Shown here in pieces: positions 16,230-24,984 of a stretch of DNA of 64,000 bases (position 1 is the stretch's first letter; every line of letters begins with the position of its first letter). The stretch is from NCBI GenBank assembly GCA_017625035.1, contig JAGALX010000027.1, positions 18,695-82,694 on the forward strand, written 5' to 3'. The DNA is from Clostridia bacterium (GTDB lineage: Bacteria > Bacillota > Clostridia > TANB77 > CAG-508). The notes under the pieces were generated by a model that was not told the DNA's origin, did no database searches, and saw only the letters and a program-made list of their open reading frames with translations. The position numbers and the translations under genes were made by a program.

Positions 16230-18029
16230 TTGAAAAATAGCATAAAAACTTTAGCTGTATGGCTAATAATAGGCGTAATAATGATTGTTGGAGTAACAGC
16301 AATATACGATAATGCTGACAGAAAATTTTCATATTCAGAGCTTGTTTCTAAAATACAAGCAGGTCAAGTCAGCACAGTAGATATAAATGCAGATGGAACA
16401 TCTGCCATAGTAAATTTTAATGATGGCACAGCAGAAAAAAAAGTAAACATACCAGACATGAAAAGTTTAATGGATAATGTGCAAGAACCAATGCAAAATG
16501 GAACAATAAAAGTTGAACAAGAATCACAATCTATATGGGTAACAATATTATCATTAATAGCACCATTTGGTTTATTAATAATATTCTTAGTATTCTGGTT
16601 TTTATCAATGGGAGGAAGACAATCTGGAAACAAAACAATGTCTTTCGGAAAAAGCAGAGCAAGAGTTGTTGGTCAAACAGATAAAAACAAAATTACATTT
16701 AATGATGTTGCAGGTGTAGATGAAGAAAAACAAGAACTACAAGAAATAGTAGAATTTTTAAAAAATCCTAAAAAATACACAGATATGGGAGCAAGAATAC
16801 CAAAAGGTGTTTTACTAGTAGGACACCCAGGAACAGGTAAAACATTACTTGCAAAAGCAGTTGCAGGAGAAGCAGGAGTACCATTTTTTATAATAAGTGG
16901 TTCAGACTTTGTTGAAATGTTCGTTGGTGTAGGTGCATCAAGAGTAAGAGATTTATTCGAACAAGCAAAAAAGAATGCACCATGTATAATATTTATAGAT
17001 GAAATCGATGCAGTAGGTAGACAAAGAGGTGCCGGTTTAGGCGGAGGACATGATGAAAGAGAGCAAACATTAAATCAATTATTAGTTGAAATGGATGGGT
17101 TTGCATTAAACGAAGGTGTAATAGTAATGGCAGCAACAAACAGACCAGATGTATTAGATAAAGCTTTACTAAGACCAGGAAGATTCGACAGACAAATAGT
17201 AGTTTCTCAACCAGATGTAAAAGCAAGAGAACAAATACTAGAAGTTCATGCAAGAAAGAAAAGATTATCACCAGATGTTGATTTAAAAACTATAGCAAAA
17301 AATACATCAGGATTTTCAGGAGCAGATTTAGAAAATGTACTAAACGAAGCAGCATTATTAGCAGCAAGATACAATCAACCAGAAATTACAATGAAAAATG
17401 TAGAAGATGCAATGATAAAAGTAACAATGGGACCAGAAAAGAAAAGCAGAGTAAGAAGCGAAAAAGAAAACAAATTAGTAGCATATCATGAAGCAGGTCA
17501 TGCAGTAGTAAGCAGATTTTTACCAACACAAGATGCTGTACACCAAATATCAATTGTTCCAAGGGGAATGGCAGGTGGATACACTATGTACAGACCAAAC
17601 GAAGATAAATCATTTATGTCAAAATCTGAAATGCAAGAAAATATAGTTTCTTTATTAGGAGGAAGAGTTGCTGAAAAATTAATACTAGATGATATATCAA
17701 CAGGAGCAAGCAATGATATCGAAAGAGCAACAAAAATAGCAAGATCAATGGTTACTAAATATGGAATGAGCGACAGAATTGGTCCTTTAGCATTAGGAGC
17801 AGGCCAAGAAGAAGTATTCCTAGGAAGAGATTTTGCTCAATCAAAAGAATATTCGGAAGAAACAGCAGCAGTAATAGATGAAGAAGTAAAATCAATTATA
17901 GATTATGCATATAGAAGTGCAGAAGATATATTAAGAAGAAACATCGATAAACTTCATGCAGTAGCAGGTGTTTTATTAGAAAAAGAAAAAATCGATGGAG
18001 ATGAATTTGAACAAATATTTAATAATTAA
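16230..18029 (+). CDS. ftsH: ATP-dependent zinc metalloprotease FtsH
   Basis: A 599-residue membrane AAA+ protease. Two membrane segments (about residues 5-27 and 107-128) flank an extracytoplasmic domain. The AAA domain has Walker [14 protein letters not shown], where His replaces the usual second Pro-position residue of GPPGTGKT, Walker [12 protein letters not shown] and the second region of homology [19 protein letters not shown]. The zinc site is AYHEAGHAV with a downstream Asp in the conserved region. FtsH degrades misfolded membrane proteins and regulators. TTG 16230 follows AAAGGAGG. The gene is single, between two terminators. Confidence 0.98.
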   Translation: MKNSIKTLAVWLIIGVIMIVGVTAIYDNADRKFSYSELVSKIQAGQVSTVDINADGTSAIVNFNDGTAEKKVNIPDMKSLMDNVQEPMQNGTIKVEQESQSIWVTILSLIAPFGLLIIFLVFWFLSMGGRQSGNKTMSFGKSRARVVGQTDKNKITFNDVAGVDEEKQELQEIVEFLKNPKKYTDMGARIPKGVLLVGHPGTGKTLLAKAVAGEAGVPFFIISGSDFVEMFVGVGASRVRDLFEQAKKNAPCIIFIDEIDAVGRQRGAGLGGGHDEREQTLNQLLVEMDGFALNEGVIVMAATNRPDVLDKALLRPGRFDRQIVVSQPDVKAREQILEVHARKKRLSPDVDLKTIAKNTSGFSGADLENVLNEAALLAARYNQPEITMKNVEDAMIKVTMGPEKKSRVRSEKENKLVAYHEAGHAVVSRFLPTQDAVHQISIVPRGMAGGYTMYRPNEDKSFMSKSEMQENIVSLLGGRVAEKLILDDISTGASNDIERATKIARSMVTKYGMSDRIGPLALGAGQEEVFLGRDFAQSKEYSEETAAVIDEEVKSIIDYAYRSAEDILRRNIDKLHAVAGVLLEKEKIDGDEFEQIFNN

Positions 18030-18035
18030 AATAAA

Positions 18036-18073
18036 AAATAGTATCAAGGTTCTAACTTTGATACTATTTTTTT
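18036..18073 (+). terminator. Terminator after ftsH
   Basis: AAATAGTATCAA pairs with TTGATACTATTT, followed by a T run. Confidence 0.8.
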
Positions 18074-18242
18074 CTATAAATATAAAAATAGGTCTAGCTA
18101 TAAAAATAAGTAGAAAAAGTAAATGTATATACTAACTTTTTCTGCTTTACTTTTGGTGTTTGAATTATAATATTTTTTTGCTATAATAAATTTATTCAAT
18201 TTTTATAAAAACGGCATAAAACAATTTTTTATAAAAAATATT

Positions 18243-18269
18243 CAACTTTTGGCAAATATAAATCGTATT
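18243..18269 (+). promoter_or_regulatory. ECF-type promoter 1, upstream of the sigma gene
   Basis: CAACTTTT (18243-18250), 13 bp, CGTATT (18264-18269), 21 bp before the start codon. ECF promoters typically have an AAC-type -35 and a CGT-type -10. The same motif with the same spacing occurs at 20701, 21651 and 26639, so autoregulation is likely. Confidence 0.7.
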
Positions 18270-18289
18270 ACGAATGAAGGGGGAAAGAT

Positions 18290-18757
18290 ATGAAGAACAG
18301 AGAAATAGAAAAAATTGTCAAAAAATATGCTAATCTTGTATACAGAATAGCATTTACAATGTTAAAAAATCAATCAGATGCAGAAGATATTTTTCAAGAT
18401 GTATTTATGAAATTATGTACAGAAAATGTGAGTTTTATAAGTGAAGAGCATCAAAAAGCATGGATTATAAGGGTTACAAAAAATAAATGTTTAGACTTTT
18501 TAAAAAGAAGTTGTAACAAAACAAGCACCGAATTAGATGAAAATATTGAATATAAAACAAAAGAGAGTAAAACGTATGTACTAGATGAGGTATTAAAATT
18601 ACCAGAAAAATATAGAATTGTAATTTATTTATTTTATTTCGAAGGCTATAAAATATCTGAAATATCTAGTATTTTAGAAATAAACGAATCTACGTTAAAA
18701 TCCCAATTAGTAAAAGCTCGAGAAATGTTAAAAGAAAGTTTAAAGGAGGAGTTTTAA
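18290..18757 (+). CDS. ECF RNA polymerase sigma factor (RpoE/SigW type)
   Basis: A 155-residue ECF sigma factor with only regions 2 and 4. Region 2 holds YRIAFTMLKNQSDAEDIFQDVFMKL (promoter melting and -10 recognition); region 4 holds LPEKYRIVIYLFYFEGYKI and ISSILEINESTLKSQLVKARE (the -35 helix-turn-helix). GAAGGGGGA precedes ATG 18290. It directly abuts the downstream membrane protein, TAA then ATG, the classic sigma/anti-sigma layout. Its own upstream region carries the shared ECF motif, and three more copies precede nearby surface-protein genes, so it probably drives a local regulon. Confidence 0.95.
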   Translation: MKNREIEKIVKKYANLVYRIAFTMLKNQSDAEDIFQDVFMKLCTENVSFISEEHQKAWIIRVTKNKCLDFLKRSCNKTSTELDENIEYKTKESKTYVLDEVLKLPEKYRIVIYLFYFEGYKISEISSILEINESTLKSQLVKAREMLKESLKEEF

Positions 18758-20611
18758 ATGAAAAATGAAGTTTATAAAAAACAAATGAAAAAAATTCGTC
18801 CAAGTGATGAGCTAATCGAAAAAACAATACAAAATATAAAAAATGTAAATAAATTAAAAAATACAAATAAAGTAAAAAATGGTATTAGATTAAGAAAATT
18901 AGTAGCAGGAACAGCAGCTGTGTTAACCCTATCTGTTGGAAGTGTAGGGGCATATATTGCTATAACAGGAAATTCATTATTGTCTATATTAGGGTTAGAA
19001 AAAGCAAGTATTAATTATGAAAACGAAAGTGTTGCAATACCAGATCAATATAATACAGTTATAGAAAATGAATATACAAAAATCAAATTAGAAAAAATAG
19101 CATGTGATGAAACATTTTTAATATTAGAATATAATGTTAAAATAAAAGATGCAGCTTTAACAGAAATTCAAAATAAAAATGAAAATTTTATAGCAGAAAC
19201 AGATTATGACTATAGTAGAGGTACTAATTCTGTAAATCTAGGTCTTTCAGAAAGTTTTTATATAAATGGTAAAAATATCAATGGTTATTCATGCATTGCT
19301 CAAAAAATCGAAAATATTGAAAATGAATATAAATTTTATGATATTGTAAATATAATGGATATAAAAGAGAAAAACTTAAAAGTTTCAGTTACTATTTTAA
19401 GTGTAAGAATAGATGGATATCAGTTTATGGTTACAGATGCAAATAATAATTATCTATTAGATTTAAGCATAAATGGAAACAATAATGAAAAATTTGAAAG
19501 TGTTGAATATAAAAATAATAATGAAGAAGTTATTGTAAAAAATGTGATGAATACAAGTTTTGCAACTTATGTAACAGTTGGTGTAAATGTTTCAGATATA
19601 TCTTCTGAAAATTGTTTAAATAAGATAAATTTTAATTCAAAGAATAGCAACAACGAAGAAATTGAATCACATGTGTTTCTTAAAAAATATGTAATCAGAA
19701 CAGAAGATGATATTGTATATGATGTGATAACGGATTCTGTGGGCACCTCAGAAAATGATTATGTAAAAGATTCATATCTATTGAATAGTAGAAATAAAGA
19801 AAAAGCTGATAATATTGTCACTTTTGATAAAGCTTTTTCTAAAGGAATAGCGGAATTAGAATATGTTATATTATACCCAAACATTATACCTGATGATAAT
19901 ATTATTAATTGTTTAGTAACAAGAAATGGTAAAACAATTGTAGAAAATATGAATATTGATATTAGAAATGAATTTAATTCTAATTGCGTAATAAATGATA
20001 TTTCTCTTGTAAACTATACTGATAAAAAAGTAGCTGATTTTAGGAATACAAATGAATATATGAATAATGAAGAAAATTATATTGTTAATGAATATTATAA
20101 TGAAAATGCAGAAAAAATCGATAGCACAAATTATGAAATTTGTGGAATAACATTAGGTATGAGTGCTGATGAAGCATTACAAATGCTGCAAAAGTATTAT
20201 GATAAAAATAATATAGATATTGTTTGCAGTAATTATTATGATAATTCGAGTTACGACGATGGACATATGAGCTTTTCTACACAAGATAACAAAGTAAATT
20301 TTGTTAATGCATATGATTTTGATGGAGTAAACAATAATAAACTAAAAGTTTCAGATGTAATAAATAGATATTATAGTGAAGAAAAATTGATAAGAACAAA
20401 TGAGCATGGAAAAAATAATGCTTTAGCCATCTTATATGGAATCGATGACTATATCAGTAATGAAAACTCCAAAGAAGACGAATATGCATATGTAAATCTA
20501 GACTCAGCAGGGAGAATAACGTGTCTTGTATATAAAGATAAAGAAAATTCGATTACATTTGGGGTTGATGCAGCTACAAAGACTATAACAAATATATTTA
20601 TTTTTGATTAA
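18758..20611 (+). CDS. Membrane anti-sigma-type protein with large extracytoplasmic domain
   Basis: A 617-residue protein with a cytoplasmic N-terminus of about 46 residues, one membrane segment at about 47-70 (GTAAVLTLSVGSVGAYIAIT) and a 540-residue outside part. This matches the DUF4179-type anti-sigma layout that follows many clostridial ECF sigma genes. The short cytoplasmic part would hold the sigma factor; the outside part would sense the signal. The first outside region, YTKIKLEKIACDETFLILEY, resembles DUF4179; the C-terminal region from about 465 (ITLGMSADEALQMLQKYY) may be a separate domain. The gene abuts the sigma stop codon. The anti-sigma role comes from context, not from a recognised zinc motif. 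Confidence 0.75.
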   Translation: MKNEVYKKQMKKIRPSDELIEKTIQNIKNVNKLKNTNKVKNGIRLRKLVAGTAAVLTLSVGSVGAYIAITGNSLLSILGLEKASINYENESVAIPDQYNTVIENEYTKIKLEKIACDETFLILEYNVKIKDAALTEIQNKNENFIAETDYDYSRGTNSVNLGLSESFYINGKNINGYSCIAQKIENIENEYKFYDIVNIMDIKEKNLKVSVTILSVRIDGYQFMVTDANNNYLLDLSINGNNNEKFESVEYKNNNEEVIVKNVMNTSFATYVTVGVNVSDISSENCLNKINFNSKNSNNEEIESHVFLKKYVIRTEDDIVYDVITDSVGTSENDYVKDSYLLNSRNKEKADNIVTFDKAFSKGIAELEYVILYPNIIPDDNIINCLVTRNGKTIVENMNIDIRNEFNSNCVINDISLVNYTDKKVADFRNTNEYMNNEENYIVNEYYNENAEKIDSTNYEICGITLGMSADEALQMLQKYYDKNNIDIVCSNYYDNSSYDDGHMSFSTQDNKVNFVNAYDFDGVNNNKLKVSDVINRYYSEEKLIRTNEHGKNNALAILYGIDDYISNENSKEDEYAYVNLDSAGRITCLVYKDKENSITFGVDAATKTITNIFIFD

Positions 20612-20636
20612 TAATTAAATTGCAGATTTAAAAACA

Positions 20637-20699
20637 CAGCTTAGTATTTATAATTTTACTAATATAAATTAAAAAATTAGTAAAAAAATTACTAAGCTG
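20637..20699 (+). terminator. Nested stem-loop after the anti-sigma gene
   Basis: CAGCTTAGTA (20637-20646) with TACTAAGCTG (20690-20699), and inside it TTTTACTAAT with ATTAGTAAAA. It ends right where ECF promoter 2 begins. Confidence 0.6.
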
Positions 20700-20700
20700 A

Positions 20701-20727
20701 CAACTTTTTACAAATTCTAATCGTATT
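20701..20727 (+). promoter_or_regulatory. ECF-type promoter 2
   Basis: CAACTTTT (20701-20708), 13 bp, CGTATT (20722-20727), upstream of the exported protein at 20803. Confidence 0.7.
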
Positions 20728-20742
20728 TATAATATAAAAATC

Positions 20743-20771
20743 TTGAAAATAAAAAAATGTTATAGTATCAT
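20743..20771 (+). promoter_or_regulatory. Sigma-A promoter in the same leader
   Basis: TTGAAA (20743-20748), 17 bp, TATCAT (20766-20771). The same promoter and surrounding sequence recur at 22872-22900, so this gene may be served by two sigma factors. Confidence 0.55.
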
Positions 20772-20802
20772 AAATCTATAACAAAAGAAGGAGGAAAAAT
20801 TT

Positions 20803-21489
20803 ATGACAAAATCAAGTAAAATTATAATTGCATTATTAGTTATTATTTTAATAGCTGTATTAGGAATAGGAGTATGGTTAATTACTGATAAATCAGCAGA
20901 AAATGGAAGTGTATCAATTACAGAAAATACTGCTGGCGTAGCCAATAATGAAACTGTTACTGGGAATACATCTGTAAATAATAATTCATCAAACCAATCT
21001 CAACAACAAAATCAAAATACAAACAATTCTAGCAGCAACAATACAAGTAACACACAAGCAGTAGATATTTCTATAGATACAAGACAAGTAAACGTAAACC
21101 TAGAAGGCATGGTGTGTCCAGTTACAACATCAAAGTATATTAGTTCATTAGGATATTCTATGAGATATGATTCTGATATGACCGTGAAAAAAGTTGAAAA
21201 TATGGATATATACGGATATACAGACAATCCAGAAGCCTATGTTACTGTCAAATACATTTCAACTCCATATAGTGAAGCGATTTCTAATTTTACTAATAGT
21301 CGAAGCACTACTATTAATGGATATGAAGCTACAGAAGCAAGAGATGGAATATTTGTCAAAGCAAACAATGGAACATATATAATTGATATAGTATATCCAG
21401 TAGATGAATACGGGTATTCTGAATACGCTGAAGGATTTGGTGATATGATGAACCAATTAATTGAAACATACTTTTCAATAAACAACTAA
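20803..21489 (+). CDS. Membrane-anchored exported protein, MTKSSK family
   Basis: A 228-residue protein with an N-terminal membrane anchor (MTKSSKIIIALLVIILI, about residues 1-27), then a low-complexity Asn/Gln/Ser stalk (about 45-88), then a globular domain of about 135 residues with YSMRYDSDMTVKKVENMDIYG. There is no signal-peptidase site, so it likely stays anchored facing out. AGGAGG precedes ATG 20803. The first 9 residues and the leader DNA are nearly the same as at 22930, and the N-terminus also as at 26809, while the outside domains differ. It is preceded by both the ECF motif and a sigma-A promoter. The function is unknown. Confidence 0.75.
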   Translation: MTKSSKIIIALLVIILIAVLGIGVWLITDKSAENGSVSITENTAGVANNETVTGNTSVNNNSSNQSQQQNQNTNNSSSNNTSNTQAVDISIDTRQVNVNLEGMVCPVTTSKYISSLGYSMRYDSDMTVKKVENMDIYGYTDNPEAYVTVKYISTPYSEAISNFTNSRSTTINGYEATEARDGIFVKANNGTYIIDIVYPVDEYGYSEYAEGFGDMMNQLIETYFSINN

Positions 21490-21575
21490 TTAAATCAAAT
21501 GTTAATTGAAAATGGTTCTAGTGTATATAACATGAGAATAAAAAATATAAAAAAAACAATAAATAATCTTTATAA

Positions 21576-21621
21576 AACCCAAATTGAACTATAAATATTA
21601 GACAATTTGGGTTATTTTTTT
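21576..21621 (+). terminator. Terminator
   Basis: AACCCAAATTG (21576-21586) with CAATTTGGGTT (21603-21613), then seven T. Confidence 0.85.
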
Positions 21622-21650
21622 GTAAAAAATAAAAAATTTAAAAAAATTTT

Positions 21651-21677
21651 CAACTTTTTCCATCCTTAAATCGTATT
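21651..21677 (+). promoter_or_regulatory. ECF-type promoter 3
   Basis: CAACTTTT (21651-21658), 13 bp, CGTATT (21672-21677), 100 bp before the surface protein at 21778. Confidence 0.7.
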
Positions 21678-21777
21678 CATAATAAGAAAGTTAATTACAG
21701 TATTTCAATAAAGAACTATAACAACCAAAAGAGCATTAAAAATAAAAGAATATGAAAAATAAAATGGAGGGATTTTT

Positions 21778-22821
21778 ATGAAGATTAAAAAAATTTGTTG
21801 GGGCATATTAGTAGGAGTTGTACTATTAGTTTTATGTAATGGAAGTGTTTTTGCATATAAGTATGAGGATGAAGATTCAGTACCATATGCAATGGATTCA
21901 GATACGACAAACAGTGAATATTTCTTTAGTATAACAAATCCGTATAAGTTTAATTCGTTAAAAGTGCAAAAGAGCGGAGAAAAAAGAGATGTAACGGAAT
22001 TTTTAAAAATGTGGCCATATGATTGGGAGCAAGTTTACGATGAAAGCATTGGTGAATGGGTAGAAAAAAATCCACCAATAAGCATAAATGTAAATTATTT
22101 GAAAGTATATTCATCTAATGAAAATGTGGTAAAAGTAACAAAAGAACATAACAGAATTTATTTAAACTATCTTTCAGAGGGAAGAACAAGATTAACTGTA
22201 GAATATGAATTTAATGGTGAAAACTATATTGTAGAATGTTGGTGGGATGTTGAAGAAAATGAAGATACATCAAAAGATAATGAAAAGGATTTAACGATTG
22301 ACGCTAATACAGAGAATAAAGAAGGAATAACTATAACAAATAATACCGATAAAGAAAAAGAATTCAAAAATAACAATACTAATGTTGAAACTAAAATAGA
22401 AACTCCAAAACAACAAAGTAAGCAAAAAAACAATAATACTAATGTTGAAACTAGAACAGAAATTCAAACAAAACCAATAACTAATACAAACACTAACCAA
22501 AATGGAAATACAATTTTTAATAATACAAAAACACAAAATGAAAACCATGATTTCTTATTAGATTCAGAAAATAAATTAGTAGATGCAGAATATAATAATT
22601 ATACATTTTATTCAGAAGATGAGTTATTAAATGTAGATGACAGTTTTACAACAAATGATGAAATAAATGAACAAAAATTAGCAATTTCAGAAAAAACAAA
22701 ATCTAATACACCTTCTTCAAAAAATACAGGAATAATTATAATTTGTATGGCAGTTATATCAGTTGTTATAATTGCAATTATTATACTTATTGTAAAACAA
22801 TCAAAAGATGGAGCTGTGTAA
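21778..22821 (+). CDS. Surface protein with Ig-like head, Asn/Thr-rich stalk and C-terminal anchor
   Basis: A 347-residue protein. Residues 1-27 are a signal peptide (ICWGILVGVVLLVLCNGSVFA). Residues 85-160 resemble a bacterial Ig-like fold: VNYLKVYSSNENVVKVTKEH, then YLSEGRTRLTVEY. Residues 165-255 are a stalk rich in Asn, Thr, Glu and Lys with a repeated NNNTNVET unit. Residues 317-340 are a C-terminal membrane segment followed by a short basic tail, so it is probably type I membrane-anchored. There is no LPxTG. AATGGAGGG precedes the ATG. The ECF motif upstream places it in the sigma regulon. A ligand cannot be named. Confidence 0.7.
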   Translation: MKIKKICWGILVGVVLLVLCNGSVFAYKYEDEDSVPYAMDSDTTNSEYFFSITNPYKFNSLKVQKSGEKRDVTEFLKMWPYDWEQVYDESIGEWVEKNPPISINVNYLKVYSSNENVVKVTKEHNRIYLNYLSEGRTRLTVEYEFNGENYIVECWWDVEENEDTSKDNEKDLTIDANTENKEGITITNNTDKEKEFKNNNTNVETKIETPKQQSKQKNNNTNVETRTEIQTKPITNTNTNQNGNTIFNNTKTQNENHDFLLDSENKLVDAEYNNYTFYSEDELLNVDDSFTTNDEINEQKLAISEKTKSNTPSSKNTGIIIICMAVISVVIIAIIILIVKQSKDGAV

Positions 22822-22871
22822 AATATAAAACAATATAAGTAGAATCATAGTACAAAATAGCATATAGAATT

Positions 22872-22900
22872 TTGAAAATAAAAAAATGCTATAGTATCAT
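22872..22900 (+). promoter_or_regulatory. Sigma-A promoter, duplicate of the 20743 leader
   Basis: TTGAAA (22872-22877), 17 bp, TATCAT (22895-22900), with near-identical flanks and ribosome binding site to the leader at 20743-20802. Confidence 0.6.
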
Positions 22901-22929
22901 AAAATTATAACAAAATAAGGAGGAAAATC

Positions 22930-23457
22930 ATGACAAAATCAACTAAAATTATGATAATATTAACAATTACTATTTTAGCAGTAATATTAGGAGCAAGATA
23001 TGTTCACATAATGAAAAAAACAGTTTTAACAAATCAAGAAGCATTAGATATAGGAAAAACAAAATATCAACAAGCAATAAGTTGTTATTGGGAAAATCTA
23101 GAATATAGTACTGAATTAATTGAGAATATAGGTGAGGCAGATACAGCATATTATGAAGTAACAAATATAAATGAAATAAAACAAATTTTTACGACAAATA
23201 CATTTGCTGACTTTTGTGATGAATACGGATTAAAAGAAAAAAACGGAGTTTACTATAAAGTTGCGGCAGATAGAGGGAGTGATATAACCCATGTAGGCAA
23301 TGAATTAAAAGTAGATAGTATATCAGAAAATAAAATTGTGTATACTTCAATAGAAACATATAATGACAATGAAGAAATTACTACAAAAGAATATCAATTT
23401 ATACTTATAAAAGAGAACGGAAATTGGAAAGTTGATGAATTTACGTTACCAAATTAA
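22930..23457 (+). CDS. Membrane-anchored exported protein, MTKSTK family
   Basis: A 175-residue protein with an N-terminal anchor (MTKSTKIMIILTITILAVIL) and an outside domain of about 145 residues. The outside part begins TNQEALDIGKTKYQQAISCYW and ends in TTKEYQFILIKENGNWKVDEF, a layout like the NTF2/IseA-type small exported domains, but that match is weak. GGAGG precedes the ATG. Leader and N-terminus duplicate those of the gene at 20803. It lacks the ECF motif and appears to use a sigma-A promoter only. The function is unknown. Confidence 0.7.
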   Translation: MTKSTKIMIILTITILAVILGARYVHIMKKTVLTNQEALDIGKTKYQQAISCYWENLEYSTELIENIGEADTAYYEVTNINEIKQIFTTNTFADFCDEYGLKEKNGVYYKVAADRGSDITHVGNELKVDSISENKIVYTSIETYNDNEEITTKEYQFILIKENGNWKVDEFTLPN

Positions 23458-23465
23458 AAAAAATT

Positions 23466-23494
23466 ATGTTAAATCATTGACAATGATTTAACAT
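23466..23494. promoter_or_regulatory. Perfect 29-bp palindrome
   Basis: Two 14-bp arms, ATGTTAAATCATTG and its complement, around a single base. No T run follows. With so short a loop it is more likely a protein-binding site or a cruciform than an efficient RNA terminator. It lies just upstream of the cohesin/dockerin operon. Confidence 0.5.
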
Positions 23495-23539
23495 ATTGTG
23501 TACAATTAATATTAAGAAAACAAGAGAGGAGGTAAAATT

Positions 23540-24382
23540 GTGAGAGGATACAACAGAAAATTTATAATTAAAAGCATACTAGCGTTTATAATTATATCAT
23601 TAATGTTTAATGTGTTAATTAATAAACAACATATTTCACAAGCAGAAGAAACTAGCACAAAATGTGCAATAACAGTTGAAAAAACAAAAGAAGAAGGGGT
23701 AATAGATTGGTGTGATATTACGCAGAAACAAAATGTAAATTACAATTATAAAGTAATTATAAAAATAACAAGCCAAGATGCATTAAAAGGAATTCAGTTT
23801 AAAGCATATTTCGATGCACCTTCAAGAATCGTTGCAGCAACTGTAGGAAATTATTTCGATAAAAATGAAATTAATTTTGATACAAATAAATTAGTGCTTT
23901 ATAATGAAGAAAGTACTAAAAAAACAGAAGCTCCAAATCAACAAGAACTTTGTACATTATACATGTTTGTTCCACCAGCAATGCTAGATACATTTGATAT
24001 GGGATTTGATTTTTCAAAAAATGCTGATTTTGAAAGTATTGTACTAAAAAATGATGAAACAAGATATCAAGAATCAGAAATAAAGTACCCAAAAAGAAAT
24101 GTAGAAATAGAAGATTCAAACGATGAAGATGAAAAAGATGATAAAGATGTTGAAGAAGATAAAAAAGAACCAACAATCGATGATAAAGAAAAAGAATCTA
24201 ATTCAAACGCTGAAAAAACACCATCAAATAGTGAAATTTCAGAAAACAATGGTGCCAATAATTCGAATAGTCCAAAAGCTGGAGATAACATAATATTGTA
24301 CATAAGCTTTTTTTCAATAGGTATGCTAATTTTTAGTATAATGTTTATTAAAAAAATGAAAAACAAAGGAGGAAAAAAATAG
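23540..24382 (+). CDS. Membrane-anchored surface protein, possibly cohesin-like
   Basis: A 280-residue protein. An N-terminal hydrophobic segment (about 8-25) acts as a signal peptide. Residues 40-175 form a beta-rich domain with YNYKVIIKITSQDALKGIQF, then KLVLYNEE and LCTLYMFVPPAM; the GIQF strand and overall order recall cohesin/CBM-like folds, but this is tentative. Residues 190-245 are an acidic Asp/Glu/Lys then Ser/Asn stalk. Residues 251-272 are a C-terminal membrane segment with a basic tail. GTG 23540 follows AGGAGG. It is first of three tightly spaced genes; the next starts 2 bp after its stop. Confidence 0.65.
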   Translation: MRGYNRKFIIKSILAFIIISLMFNVLINKQHISQAEETSTKCAITVEKTKEEGVIDWCDITQKQNVNYNYKVIIKITSQDALKGIQFKAYFDAPSRIVAATVGNYFDKNEINFDTNKLVLYNEESTKKTEAPNQQELCTLYMFVPPAMLDTFDMGFDFSKNADFESIVLKNDETRYQESEIKYPKRNVEIEDSNDEDEKDDKDVEEDKKEPTIDDKEKESNSNAEKTPSNSEISENNGANNSNSPKAGDNIILYISFFSIGMLIFSIMFIKKMKNKGGKK

Positions 24383-24384
24383 TA

Positions 24385-24963
24385 ATGAAAAAATTAATTA
24401 CAACAATAATTACTATTACAATGTTTTTTGTTATGTTTGTGGCAAAAGTTACATTAGCCAGTGAAAACAATAGTATTATATTAGAATCAGATATTAAGAA
24501 TTTAAAACAAGGTGAGGAAATATTAATAACTGTAAAATGCGAAAATGTTGCAGATAATGGAATACAAATATTAACAGGAAAGCTAGAATATGATAAATCT
24601 ATTTTAGAAATTGTAAAAAATGAAGATGGAATATCAGGTGTAGTAGAATCTAAAAATGATTGGACTACAGATATATCAGCAGAAAATGCAACTTTTTCTT
24701 CCAATAGTATGAATTCAAAAAATGGAGAAATTTTTTCTGTAAAAATGAAAGTTTTAAAAAATGCAGAAAGTGCAAAAATAACAGCAACAAATCTTAGCAT
24801 TGTAAATGAAAATTACGAAAGTAAAGAATTAAAATCGAATGAATTAGTTATCGGAAACGAAAAACAAAATAAAAGTAATATAGTAGTTATTATTTGTATT
24901 ATTATTTTAGCAGTTATAGTTATTGCTAGTATGGTAATATTAAAAAATAAAAAAAGTAAATAA
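24385..24963 (+). CDS. Membrane-anchored cohesin-domain protein
   Basis: A 192-residue protein with a signal peptide (about 1-25, ending KVTLAS), one cohesin-like domain (about 26-155) and a C-terminal membrane anchor (about 165-186) with a Lys-rich tail. Cohesin features are LKQGEEILITVKCENV, GIQILTGKLEYDKSILEIV and GEIFSVKMKVLKNA. Cohesins bind dockerins, and the very next gene encodes a secreted protein with dockerin repeats. GGAGG lies upstream of the ATG. A likely role is to hold that partner on the cell surface. The fold call is reasonable; the pairing is inferred from gene order. Confidence 0.7.
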   Translation: MKKLITTIITITMFFVMFVAKVTLASENNSIILESDIKNLKQGEEILITVKCENVADNGIQILTGKLEYDKSILEIVKNEDGISGVVESKNDWTTDISAENATFSSNSMNSKNGEIFSVKMKVLKNAESAKITATNLSIVNENYESKELKSNELVIGNEKQNKSNIVVIICIIILAVIVIASMVILKNKKSK

Positions 24964-24984
24964 TCATAAATAAGGAGTGATATT

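Noticed and set aside
22224..24800. Minus-strand open frames in the surface-protein region
   Set aside because: They are antisense to proteins with clear signal peptides, anchors and ribosome binding sites, and their composition mirrors the sense genes.
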